Positions 46,530 through 57,176 of a stretch of 64,000 nt of DNA are shown in pieces. Location of the stretch: the NCBI RefSeq assembly GCF_022512515.1, contig NZ_JAKWBK010000001.1:2852001-2916000 (forward strand), read 5' to 3'. Every line of letters begins with the position of its first letter. Within the stretch, counting starts at the first letter, position 1. Origin of the DNA: Paraniabella hibiscisoli (GTDB taxonomy: Bacteria; Bacteroidota; Bacteroidia; Chitinophagales; Chitinophagaceae). Below the pieces are notes generated by a model. That model worked only from the letters and a program-made list of their open reading frames with translations, was not told the DNA's origin and searched no databases. Position numbers and translations under genes: made by a program.

Positions 46530-48217
46530 ATGAAACAATATATTAGATTACTACAACTGGTGGGAATAATTGCTATAGCCGGTTTGCTGTTAACGGCTTG
46601 TAAGAAAACGCAATACGATTTAGCTACTACTGCCGATAGAAATATTACCGGCTATTTGAGCGAACGACCAGACTCTTTCTCTCTGTTTAAAGAAATCCTG
46701 GATGTGACAGGCTCGGCCGCTTATCTGGATGCTTATGGTGCTTATACGTTTTTTGCAGTAACCAATGATGGCGTTAAGCGCTGGATGGATTCAACCGGTA
46801 TATCGTCCATTGCAGCGGCTGACGTGAATGTTCTAAAAACCTGGTGCGTTTTCATTTGTTGGAAGATACTATCAATACCAGCCAGTTCACAGATGGAAAG
46901 CTAAAAACGGCAACCATGTATGGACAATTTCTAATTACAGGCGTGAGTTTTGTAAATGGTGTATCATCTTTTACAGTAAACCGGCAGGCAAGAATTTTGA
47001 GTTCTAATATCAGAGTGGGGAATGGTATTATGCATATCGTTGATCGTATGCTAACGCCGGCAGCCCGCACTATTGCGCAAGAAATAGAAGCCAACCCTGA
47101 TTATTCTATTTTTACCCAGGCTTTAAAGGAAACTGGTTTTTATGATCAGCTTAATAAGATTGATGCTGATACATCCAAACGCTGGAGAACAGTGATTGCC
47201 GAAAGCAATCAGGCCCTGGCTGATAGCGGTTATAACTCTTATGCTGCATTAAAAGCCAGGTATAGCCAGTTGGGTAATCCTATGAATTCAAAGGATAGCC
47301 TCAATATGTATGTAGCCTACCACATCATCAATGGTCTTTATTTCCTCGGTGATATCATCAATTTTAACGCTCAGTTGACGCTGTTGCCTGAAGAAGTGAT
47401 CACTATTAAACATCAGAACCAGGAAGTAATATTGAATGAAATGGAATTTAATGGCGTGTTGGAAAAAGGAGTTACTTTACTGCGCCCTTCCAGCGATAAT
47501 TCTGCAACTAATGGTGTATGGCACAGCTCCAATGGACATACCATGGCTAAGTTCAGGAAACCTCAGGCTCTTTATTGGGATGTGGCGATGTTCCCGGAAC
47601 TGATGAACCAGCCGGCTTACTTTCGGCGACAGTCTTTTTATTTTCCGCGCCCAACCGCTACCGATAAACCTATAGCAAGCATCGACTGGGATTGGAAGGC
47701 TGCAAGTTCGGGTATTCAATACTTCTATGGCGGAACCGGTACCCCGGATATATTTAATGTGAACCGGGATCGGATAGCGCTAAATTTCGGCGGTCCTAAT
47801 AGAGCAACATGGGCAGAATTCAAAACCCCCACCATTATTAAAGGACGATACAAAGTATGGATATGCTACATCGCACAAACTGCATCACTTACCAATGTGT
47901 TTGTAAACGGTATACCCATGTCCCGCCAGGTAGATTTTTCAGATGGAGCAGGCCGAATGCCTGCGGGTACACCGGAGGAAAGAGAGTCTATCGGATGGAA
48001 AAACTATGTAACATCCAACAGCCCCAACAGACATAATGCAAGGTTGGTGGGTATTGTAGATATTGCTACTACTGGTGTTCAAACAGTGCGTTTCGAATCA
48101 GTAAGCGGCACGGGTAATAACGCACTTCAATTGGATATGATTCACTTTATACCTGTGGATGAAAACCAAATAGTGCCCAGGTTTGCACCAGATGGATCGA
48201 TGTCATACATACCGTAA
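46530..48217 (+). CDS. Fasciclin-type lipoprotein 2 with C-terminal beta-sandwich region (one frame break)
   Basis: About 562 aa from ATG 46530; lipobox LTAC then KKTQYD. A FAS1 unit (AYTFFAVTNDGVKRWMDSTG to NGIMHIVDRML) is followed by a second, more divergent one. The last 180 residues (IKGRYKVWICYIAQTASL to VQTVRFESVSG and LDMIHFIPVDENQ) look like a carbohydrate-binding type beta-sandwich, often seen after FAS1 in Bacteroidota Sus loci. Frame break near 46837 (A5). It is likely a surface glycan-binding protein in the position of SusE/SusF. Confidence 0.75.
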
Positions 48218-48257
48218 TAAGACCAAAATAAAGTCATTGAATTGAAAAAATAATTAG

Positions 48258-49616
48258 ATGTATAATCAAATTAAAAACCTCTTTTTGATAGCGGGTGTTA
48301 GCCTTTTGCTACTGAATAGTTGTAAGAAATGGGAAGATCATAACGGGATTACAGATGATCATATTGCACAAAACCTGTTTGAGCGTATACAAGGCAATCC
48401 AGACCTCAGTAGTTTCGCAGGTTTGCTCGCAAAATCCGGCTATGCCGATACACTTGCATCATCAAGGGTATTTACTGTATATGCACCTAGTAATGCAGCT
48501 TTAAGTTCTGTTGCGGCATCTTTGGAAAGTGATATGGCAGCTTTAAAGCAGTTTGTGGCCAATCATATAGCTAACCAGGCCCGGTATGCACAGTCAACAG
48601 AAGGACTGCAGCGTATCCCTGTGTTGAATGGTAAATACCATAATTTGAGCGCAATAGCGATAGATGATGTGATTTTTTCGTCTAAGGATCTTGCAGCTCA
48701 AAACGGGGTGGTGCAGGTAATAGGAGCTCCATTGTTGGTACTGAATAATACATGGGCTTTTGCAGAAACAGATGCGCGTATGCCTGTATTGCAAAAAGTA
48801 GCGATGGTAGACTCTTTAGGTAGCCTTTTTCGTACCCGGGCACATAATCTGAGAGATGAGTCCAAAAACTTTACCCTTTTTGTATTGCAGGATGGCGCTT
48901 GGCAATCTGAAATTAACAGGTTTAAGCCTTTTAGTAATGTGCCAGGTAATGCCGACAGCACTATCAAAGTAGCGGGATGGCTGGTAGTTAAAGACCTGGC
49001 AGTAGATACTTTATACAAGACGGCTGCAGATATCCCTGATACAATCATTTCTCGTTCGGGTGTAAGAGTCGGCATTGATAAAAGCGCCATTGTATCCAGC
49101 GTTAAAACAAGCAATGGAGTGGTGTATATCATGAATAAACTGGAAGTGCCTTTTCGTAATAAATTCAGAGATATTATTGTAGAAGCGGAAAATTACACAT
49201 CTGCCAGTGCCAACAGGTTGAGTAATACTTATATCAGGGAAAAACGCGATTCGGCTACTGGTGGCACTTTCAAGGACGTATTGGTTTATAATCATGGTCT
49301 GGCCCAATTCAACCTGCGTTATAGGCTTACGGAAGTGCCTGCTGTAAAGTACAGGGTATATTGGATGGCCTTAAACGATAATATCAATAATATGACAGCG
49401 CCTTTTACGCAAAAAATTGGAGTGGATTCTTTCAATTCACCCCTGCCTGCTTATGTTACGGTGCCCCTGAATACCTATGCGGAGCAATTGGCTGGTGAAT
49501 TTACCTTAACCAATTTTCGACCCGGGTTCAACCTGTTTTTAACAGCAGCAAACAATGCTACAGCCAATACGAGTGCGATTGTGTGTAACTATATCAGACT
49601 GCAGCCGGTATTCTAA
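48258..49616 (+). CDS. Fasciclin-type lipoprotein 3
   Basis: 452 aa, intact. Lipobox LLNSC then KKWED. A FAS1 unit covers about residues 35-160 (SRVFTVYAPSNAALSSV to NGVVQVIGAPLLVL) with a second one behind it. The C-terminal 130 residues (FRDIIVEAENYTSASANRLS to VCNYIRLQPVF) again resemble a carbohydrate-binding beta-sandwich and parallel the end of lipoprotein 2. The first 15 bases around its start codon are repeated almost exactly at the start of the second susC. Surface glycan binding is inferred. Confidence 0.75.
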   Translation: MYNQIKNLFLIAGVSLLLLNSCKKWEDHNGITDDHIAQNLFERIQGNPDLSSFAGLLAKSGYADTLASSRVFTVYAPSNAALSSVAASLESDMAALKQFVANHIANQARYAQSTEGLQRIPVLNGKYHNLSAIAIDDVIFSSKDLAAQNGVVQVIGAPLLVLNNTWAFAETDARMPVLQKVAMVDSLGSLFRTRAHNLRDESKNFTLFVLQDGAWQSEINRFKPFSNVPGNADSTIKVAGWLVVKDLAVDTLYKTAADIPDTIISRSGVRVGIDKSAIVSSVKTSNGVVYIMNKLEVPFRNKFRDIIVEAENYTSASANRLSNTYIREKRDSATGGTFKDVLVYNHGLAQFNLRYRLTEVPAVKYRVYWMALNDNINNMTAPFTQKIGVDSFNSPLPAYVTVPLNTYAEQLAGEFTLTNFRPGFNLFLTAANNATANTSAIVCNYIRLQPVF

Positions 49617-49638
49617 CCCGTTTATAAAGACTAAAAAG

Positions 49639-52600
49639 ATGATGATGTATAATCAAATGAAACCTGTTTTAATTGTAGCACTGGCAGCTTTGTTAGCTAC
49701 AGGCTTACATGCACAAACACGCCCGGTTGCTAATGGAAATTCAGCTACCGGTACGAATGCTGCGGCGTTGGTGATAAAAGGGATAGTGAAGAGTGCAGCC
49801 AGTGGTAATGGCATCAATGGTGCGCAAGTACAGGTGAAGGGATTTTCTGCAGCTATTGCCGATACCGCAGGTAACTTTTCATTGAAGATTCCCAATACTA
49901 CAGCAACCATTTTAGTAGAAGCCGATGGCTTTGATGCGAAGCTGGTACCGGTAAAATACCGGGAACAGCTTGAAATTGTACTGCAGTCCCGCACGGTAGC
50001 ATCGTATCATGATGTACTCGTAACACCGACAGGTAATCAGCATAAAAAATGATGACAGCTTCCGTAGATCAGCAAAGACCTGACGGCTGGCAACAACCAT
50101 TGGAAACGATAGACTCGTGGCTACAAGGTCGTGTAGCGGGTTTAAATGCTGTTCGCCGCTCAGGCTTGCCAGGTGCAGGGGCTAATTTATCTCTGAATGG
50201 GATTAACTCGCTTTATGCCACCAATAAACCATTGATAGTGGTAGATGGAATGCCATTTGAAGCTAATGAGTATGGGGAAAGTATTATTGCAAATAACTAT
50301 ACCAATCCATTAAGCCTGATTGATATAAAGGATATTGACAATATTACGGTGCTGAAGGATGCCACCAGTATTTACGGTGCTAAAGGTGCCAACGGCGCTA
50401 TTATTATTACTACAGTAAGTGCAGAAGGGCGACAGGCAACTAAAATTGATGCAGGTATTTATGCTGGGTTCAATGCAGCACCGTCAAACCTCCCGGTGCT
50501 GGATGCGACTGGTTATAGAACCCATCTCAGCCGGATGTTGCAGAGTCGTGGCATGAGCGCCAACCAGGTTGCTGCGGAGCCCTATATGATGGATGATCCT
50601 TCGAGAGCTGATTATGCTACCTATCATAATAATACCGACTGGCAACAGAAGGTGCTGGACAATAGTATGAGCCAGAATGCCTACCTGCGTATTACAGGAG
50701 GTGATAATATTGCTACTTACGGTCTCACGGTGGGGTATATGAAAAACGCCGGAATAGTAAAAAATACCAACCTCGAACGATATAACACTCGCTTTAATGC
50801 ACAGTTCAATTTTACAGAAAAATTAACCGGTATTGCTAACCTCGGTTTCACCTATAACACGCAGGATTTGAAAGACCAGGGTATCGCAGATAAAACGGCG
50901 CCTGTTTTTAATGGGCTGGTAAAAGCTCCCTTCCTTACAGATCATATACTGGCGGCCGATGGAACAGCTTCTCCAAACCTGGAAGGTGTGGATAGCCTGG
51001 GTATCGGCAACCCTAGTACAATTATTGAAAAAATTGAAGCCTACAATAAATACTACCGATTTTTCGGTTCTTTTAAATTCAAGTATGACATCAATAAGTA
51101 CCTTGCTGCCAGTACATTAATCGGGCTGCAATTCGATAAAATAAGAGAGACCTACTTCATACCCAGCCTGGGCATCGTAAAAGATACTTTGTGGAACGAT
51201 ATCGCCAATAACCGAATGGGCTCGCAGGTAAAGCAATTGTTTTCATTATTTAATGATACCCGCCTGGATTATAACAGAACCTTTGGTTATATACATTCGA
51301 TCAATGCCAGCCTGGGTGTACGATACCAGAATAACAAGGCCAACCAGGTAAACGTGTTTACAGCTAACTCTGCTACAGATGATATGGTAAGTGTACAAAA
51401 TGGCCTGGCAGCGCTTCGCAGCGTGGGGGAGCCATGGGAGAATGGAACTGGCTCAACGCCTACCTGGGTGCTAACTATGGTTTTAAAGATAAGCTGTTTT
51501 TGAGCCTGAATATGGCATTAGATGGTTCCTCCCGGTTTGGAGTAAAAGCAGCTAATGGCCTTACTATTGGTGATCGCCAATTTCCTTTGTTTCCGTCGCT
51601 GGCAGCAGCCTGGCTGCTTTCTTCTGAAAAATTTATGTCGGCGTCCTCTATTGATCTGTTAAAGCTTAGGGTATCTTACGGTATTAGTGGTAACGACGAT
51701 ATAGGCAATTATACTTCGCGCTATATCTATATTGGACAAAATCTGTTGGGTGCTCAGGGCGCTGTTCGTAAATGGATTTCCAATCCCGAATTGCAGTGGG
51801 AAACCGTCACCAGGCTTAATGCAGGACTTGACCTGGCGTTCTGGAAAGAGCGGGTTACCTTGGGTCTAGATGTATATAGCAATCGCACTACAAATATGCT
51901 GGTGTATCAGCCTCTGCAAACTATAACTGGATTCAGCAGTACACTTAGCAATGGTGGTGAGCTAAAAAATAACGGAATAGAAGCGAGCGCGAATGTTCGC
52001 ATCATCAATAAGGTGAAATTTAAGTGGGATTTTGGAGCCAATATATCTAGCTACAAAAATCAGATTGTAGCAGTACCTAACAATGCTATTTATACTGATT
52101 TTGCAGGGGCGACGATTCTTACTGCGGTTGGGCAGTCTGCCAACCAGTTTTATGGCTACAAAACCAATGGTGTTTATGCGTCTGATGCTGAAGCAACTGA
52201 TGCAGGGCTGAGCAAAGAGAATAACGATGGTGCTCTCGCGGCTTTTAAAGGAGGGGATGTTCGTTTTGTTGACCAAAATGGTGACAAGGTTATTGATGAT
52301 AAGGACAGAACCGTTATCGGCGATCCAAATCCTGATTTTTTCGGTGGTGTAAGCAATCGTTTTATCTGGAAAGGTTTTGAGGTAAATGCGTTATTCACCT
52401 TCTCCGTAGGAAATGAAATATATAACTATGTGCGTCATAGGCTGGAGTCGCAAAGCGGTGTGGAAAACCAGTTGCAGAGCGTTTTAAACAGTTGGAGGCT
52501 GGACGGGCAACAAACCAATATGCCCAAAGCAACATGGGGTGACCCCATGGGTAATAACCGTTTTAGCGACCGCTGGATAGAAGATGGAAGTTACCTGCGC

Positions 52601-52822
52601 CTGCGTTCACTCAATCTTACCTATAACCTGCCCTTAAAAGCTACAGCGGCTTTTAAAAGTATAGCAGTATCTGTAACAGGGAACAACCTGTTTACAGCAA
52701 CAAAATATTTGGGTTATGATCCCGAGTTCGGCGCATCTCAGAGTCCGCTGGCGCAGGGTATTGACACTGGGCTTGATCCCCTGTTTAAAAATGTGGTACT
52801 GGGAGTAAGGATCGGATTATAA
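49639..52822 (+). CDS. SusC-type TonB-dependent transporter 2 (two frame breaks)
   Basis: About 1061 aa. Signal peptide to LHAQ, then a carboxypeptidase-like regulatory domain (IKGIVKSAASGNGINGAQVQVKG), plug (LSLNGINSLYATNKPLIVVDGMPF, ITVLKDATSIYGAKGANGAIIITT) and a barrel ending NVVLGVRIGL. The usual DEVVV TonB box is replaced by a weaker YHDVLVTPTG. Frame breaks near 50043-50048 (A6) and 51426-51429 (G4; gives VGGAMGEWNWLNAYLGANYG). It pairs with SusD 2, 83 bases downstream. A second importer in one operon suggests two different oligosaccharides from the same polymer. Confidence 0.92.
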
Positions 52823-52905
52823 ATTATGGTTCAGGTATTCTACTAAGTCTGAAAAGGCTGGCAGGAGGAAAAGAGAGGAGTCTATTAACAAGAAAAAATT
52901 GTAAA

Positions 52906-54684
52906 ATGAAAAAATTTTTTATAAGAGCAACAGGGTTGAGCTTAGCAGCCATACTGGTGTTGACTGGTTGTAAAAAAATGTTCGATAAAATGCCAACTAA
53001 TGAGCTGGATAACAGTCAGGCTTACGCCAATGTATACGATGCGGATGCGGCTGTAATGGGTGTTTACGGTAAATTTATGGGATTGGCAGACCGCTATATT
53101 ATCTTGAATGAACTACGGGCTGATCTTTTAGACTATACGGTGAATGCTGATAAATGGCTGCGCCAGATCAGCAATCATTCGGCCACGGTGGAAAATCCTT
53201 ATGCTGATCCGCGCCCATTTTATGAAGTAATTATTAATTGTAATGATGTGTTATTTAACTTAAATAAGATGTATGCGGAAAAGAAAATTAGTGAAGCTGA
53301 TTATCGTGAGCGTTATTCGGATATTGCCTGCTTAAGGAGTTTTTTATATCTCCAATTGGGAATCCATTATGGAGATGAAGTGCGCTATGTAACCAGCCCG
53401 TTGGCAACACTGGCAGATACTAAAAATGAAGGACTATTTCCCAAGGTTAGTTTCGATGCGCTGCTGGATTCTTTGATTTCTTTTACCGAAACCATACCTT
53501 TCCGAATGCAGTATTCTACAGGTTCATCTTTAAATATTACATTGGATGGATATCCAACTTCTAAGTTCTTCATTAATAAAAAGTGTTTGTTGGCAGATTT
53601 ATATCTCTGGAAAGGTAATTATAACCAGGCGGCTAACTATTATCGGGAAGTAATGGAAACCTCTACGCCAGAAGGTGAAGGAGAAAATTATTATACGCAG
53701 TATAAATTAGGATGGTACGGTACCGCAGGGTCTTTATACGTTGGCTACACGGTAACGGGTGGTAACCTGTCGCTTAATTTTGGATCTGGTTGGCGTATGA
53801 TGTTTCAAACGGCCATGAATACTGATCATGGAACAAGAGAGTGGGTGTGGAGTTTGCCTTTTGACAATAAATTTGCTCCTGCTAACCCATTGATCAAATT
53901 ATTCTCTCCTATTGGAGGTGATTATCTGTTAAAGCCATCGCAGCAGGTAATGGATATGTGGAATTCTCAGCCACAAAGGCCTTATACATATTCGAACGTG
54001 ACTATCCGGACAGAACTGCCGTTCGATGCCAGGCGCGATTTAAGTGTGAAAAATCTAAATGGTCAAAACGTGGTAATGAAATATCTATATAAATACCTTA
54101 ACTGGGAAACAAGTGCTCCTGCAAACGTTTTGGTGAAGAATGGAGACTGGTATTTGTATCGTCAAACAAATTTGCATATGCGTTTTGCCGAGGCGGCCAA
54201 CCGCGACGGCTGGCATAAATTGGGGTGGGCATTTTTTAACAATGGTATTATAGGAGCATACGATACCGCGGGAAGTGGTAACAACATCACTAACTTAATG
54301 AATACGCTTGACTATCCTTATCCTTATAATTTTGATGCACGTTACAGGCAAACTGCAATACCGTTTTTTCGTGGACTTTGGTATAGAAACATTGGCGTAA
54401 GAAATAGAGCGAATCAGCCTAATTTGACGCTTACTGCCACCAATAAGGCTGATAGCCTTATACAAGTGGAAAATGGGTTGTTGCAGGAAACCGCCCTGGA
54501 GAATGCGTTTGAGGGTACTCGTTGGGCTGATTTATTGCGTATCGCACGCAGGCGTAATGATCCGTCTATCATTGCAGATAAAGTATACCAGAAATTATTA
54601 AAAGATGGAGATCCCAATGCAGGAGCCGCGCGAGCTAAACTAATGAATAAGGAAGGTTGGTATTTGCCGTTTAAGTTGGACTAG
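52906..54684 (+). CDS. SusD/RagB-type glycan-binding lipoprotein 2
   Basis: 592 aa, intact. Lipobox LTGC then KKMFDKMPTNEL. Typical internal phrases: AVMGVYGKFMGLADRYIILNELRADLL, SDIACLRSFLYLQLGIHYGDEVRY, and the end ENAFEGTRWADLLRIARRR followed by GWYLPFKLD. It is about 90 residues longer than SusD 1, with a large middle insertion. Last gene of the seven-gene operon. Captures glycan on the cell surface for SusC 2. Confidence 0.93.
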   Translation: MKKFFIRATGLSLAAILVLTGCKKMFDKMPTNELDNSQAYANVYDADAAVMGVYGKFMGLADRYIILNELRADLLDYTVNADKWLRQISNHSATVENPYADPRPFYEVIINCNDVLFNLNKMYAEKKISEADYRERYSDIACLRSFLYLQLGIHYGDEVRYVTSPLATLADTKNEGLFPKVSFDALLDSLISFTETIPFRMQYSTGSSLNITLDGYPTSKFFINKKCLLADLYLWKGNYNQAANYYREVMETSTPEGEGENYYTQYKLGWYGTAGSLYVGYTVTGGNLSLNFGSGWRMMFQTAMNTDHGTREWVWSLPFDNKFAPANPLIKLFSPIGGDYLLKPSQQVMDMWNSQPQRPYTYSNVTIRTELPFDARRDLSVKNLNGQNVVMKYLYKYLNWETSAPANVLVKNGDWYLYRQTNLHMRFAEAANRDGWHKLGWAFFNNGIIGAYDTAGSGNNITNLMNTLDYPYPYNFDARYRQTAIPFFRGLWYRNIGVRNRANQPNLTLTATNKADSLIQVENGLLQETALENAFEGTRWADLLRIARRRNDPSIIADKVYQKLLKDGDPNAGAARAKLMNKEGWYLPFKLD

Positions 54685-55097
54685 GACAGATGGTAGATGG
54701 ATGTTAAGAGATGACCAAGGACGAGTAACAGATGACCAGTAACAGATGACCGGATTTAGTAGCGTATTCAGAATGCGCCAAATTGAAAATCTTTTATTGG
54801 TTCCTGTCCGCCCGTTCAGGTAAGGTATTCGTAACATACATCACGGCCATTATTAAGAGTATACGGTCTGTTATGCAAGGTTGAGTTCTCAAAAGAAAAT
54901 ATGAAATACCAACCGGATTCTGGGATAAAACAAGGCTGTCGCATAATGCAAGCCGTTACAATTAGAAAAATCGCTTCATATAAATTTAATTTGTGAAAAC
55001 GCAATTGCCAACTGTTTTGAAACTATAGCAAAGTCCGTGTTATAGCACCGTCTTTTGCTTCCATGCTAAGTATTTAATCGCCTCTAATAAATCAATT
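54685..55097. other. 413-base gap after the Sus operon
   Basis: No gene seen. Apart from the short tandem repeat at 54724-54751 I see no terminator hairpin, no paired ACAGGAT repeats and no exact TAnnTTTG box. It separates the Sus operon from the secreted orphan gene at 55098. Confidence 0.5.
54724..54751. repeat. 14-bp perfect tandem repeat, two copies
   Basis: AGTAACAGATGACC occurs twice in direct succession (54724-54737 and 54738-54751), with a partial third copy (AGATGACC) about 15 bases upstream. It lies 40 bases after the SusD 2 stop. No function assigned. Confidence 0.7.
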
Positions 55098-55685
55098 ATG
55101 AAAAAAACACTGTTTCGATTATCAGCAAGCTGCGCCATTTTATTCACTTTTATTATCTCGACCTCGTTCCTTTCTGTTTCTAAAACGAAGGCAAGAGTGG
55201 ATGATACGCCTTTTTACCTGAGAATTGAGATGCGGAATGGAAGTAATAGTTTTACAGACTATGGTGATGGATTTTCAGTATACCAAACAAAAGCAGATTT
55301 ATATGTTTGCGCGTATGCAGACTACGAATGCACCGTGCCATATGTAGTTTCTCAAAATTTTTATTTTGAATATCGTGAAGAAGTTGCCACAGAAAATTGG
55401 ACTCCCGGTCCGCAAACCCCAACTTATACAGCTGGGTCATTTGATATAGAATTTCCTGGAGGCGAGAGTGAAATACAAGTAGACGATGACATACCCGTTT
55501 ATATCAGTACCACTCTCGGTGATCCAAATTTGTCTGAGCATGTATCATACAATACAATGGTGAGATGTGCAAATACACCTTCTTCATTGAAATATGTCGG
55601 CGTGAAAACGAACGACGGCGGCATTCCTCCATACAATCCTGGTTATTATATCAAAATAAATTTACCTGATTGTAATTGTAATTAA
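55098..55685 (+). CDS. Secreted orphan protein of unknown function
   Basis: 195 aa, intact, with an N-terminal signal peptide (basic start, hydrophobic core through residue 26). The mature part is acidic, with many Tyr and Thr and five Cys, and ends CNCN. It looks beta-rich (FYLRIEMRNG, FYFEYREEVATENW, YYIKINLPDC). I recognise no family. Base use is richer in A and T than the enzymes around it. It could be a small glycan-binding or toxin-like surface protein; there is no direct evidence for either. Confidence 0.6.
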   Translation: MKKTLFRLSASCAILFTFIISTSFLSVSKTKARVDDTPFYLRIEMRNGSNSFTDYGDGFSVYQTKADLYVCAYADYECTVPYVVSQNFYFEYREEVATENWTPGPQTPTYTAGSFDIEFPGGESEIQVDDDIPVYISTTLGDPNLSEHVSYNTMVRCANTPSSLKYVGVKTNDGGIPPYNPGYYIKINLPDCNCN

Positions 55686-55829
55686 GATGCTAATGGGGCT
55701 TTAGCTGGCGTCGTTACCTGCAACTGAGTGCAACAGGTTTACAGGAACTTAATAATGCGCCGTTGATTGCATTATCCGAGCATTCGTGGCTTATTTCTTT
55801 ATCAATGTTTTATACCAAAACTAACTGCT

Positions 55830-55837
55830 TATTTTTG
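55830..55837 (+). promoter_or_regulatory. Putative -7 box before the second GH28
   Basis: TATTTTTG matches TAnnTTTG and ends 7 bases before ATG 55845. No paired ACAGGAT repeat accompanies it, unlike the other enzyme units of this locus. Confidence 0.3.
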
Positions 55838-55844
55838 AACGACT

Positions 55845-57166
55845 ATGATGTATAAATGTATAAAACTGGTTGTCGTATTATTAGTGGCGTTTAATGTTCA
55901 GCTAACCGCCCAGGATCTTTTCCCGATGGTACGCCCATTCCCGATTGGTTCAGGCAAAATGAATTGACTGATATTAATAAACTGGGTAAGCAGTACCGCA
56001 TTACAGCTCACGGTGTAAAAACAGATAGTAACCTGGTGCAGACCCAGGCCATACAGGCGGTGATTGATAAAGCCGCTGCAGCCGGCGGCGGCGTCATCAT
56101 TATTCCAAAAGGCGTTTTCTTAAGCGGCAACCTGTTTTTTAAACCTGGGACACATTTGCACCTCGAAGTGGCTGCGACCCTAAAAGCCAGTGATGATATC
56201 AGTGATTTTAAAGTGTTGACTACCCGTATTGAGGGGGAAACCTGCACCTATTTCCCGGCGCTCGTTAACGCGGATAGTGTCAACGGGTTTACCATTTCCG
56301 GGAAGGGAACGCTCAACGGAAACGGCCTGCGCTATTGGAAAGCATTCTGGTTGCGTCGTAGCTGGAATCCAAAATGCACCAATAAAGATGAAATGAGGCC
56401 GCGCCTCCTCTATATATCCAATAGCAAGGATGTACAGGTATCGGGCATACGGCTGATCAATTCACCATTCTGGACCTCCCACTATTACAAATGCGAAAAC
56501 CTGAAATTGCTGAACCTTTATATCTATGCACCTGCCGCGCCTGTAAAAGCGCCTAGCTCTGATGCTATCGACTTAGATGTGTGTAAAAATGTACTGATCA
56601 AGAACTGCTATATGTCGGTGAACGATGATGCAGTAGCATTAAAAGGTGGTAAAGGCCCCCAGGCAGATAAAGATCCCAATAATGGAGGTAATTTTAATAT
56701 CATTATTGAAGATAACACCTATGGTTTTTGCCATGGTGCACTGACTTTCGGTAGCGAATCCGTTCATAACCGGAATATTATTTTACGTCGTATTAAAATT
56801 GACCATGCACAAAGATTACTATGGTTGAAAATGCGCCCGGATACACCGCAGTTGTATGAGTATGTAACGGTGGAGGACATCAAAGGCAGCGTAACCAATA
56901 TGGTCTATATTCAGCCCTGGACGCAGTTTTTCGATCTGAAAGGAGAGACGGATATTAAAATGTCTTATGCCAATCATATTACCATGAAGAACCTGAAATT
57001 GGATTGTGATAATGTATTTAACGTAAGCAATTCAGAACAGTATAAACTGACCCATTTCATTTTTAAAGATTGGAAAGTAAAAGCAGCTAAAAATCCGTCC
57101 ATACAAAAAAATTATATCGACAACTTCACCCTGGAAAATGTAGTGGTGAACGATCAGAAATTATAA
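55845..57166 (+). CDS. GH28 polygalacturonase-type hydrolase 2, secreted (one frame break)
   Basis: About 440 aa from ATG 55845 (or 55848), with a signal peptide to LTAQ. One extra C near 55922-55924 gives DLFPDGTPIPDWFRQNELTD, the usual start of this GH28 subgroup. The beta-helix carries APSSDAIDLDVCKN, MSVNDDAVALKGG (paired catalytic Asp), GFCHGALTFGSE (His) and LLWLKMRPD. Only moderately related to the first GH28, so probably a different cleavage specificity within galacturonan or rhamnogalacturonan. It is followed 10 bases later by the MG2/plug gene. Confidence 0.88.
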
Positions 57167-57176
57167 AAATTTATTG

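Noticed and set aside
48258..49660. Near-identical start regions of fasciclin lipoprotein 3 and SusC 2 (GATGTATAATCAAAT) as a duplication
   Set aside because: Identity stops after about 15 bases and the proteins are unrelated beyond it; probably chance or shared translation-initiation preference.
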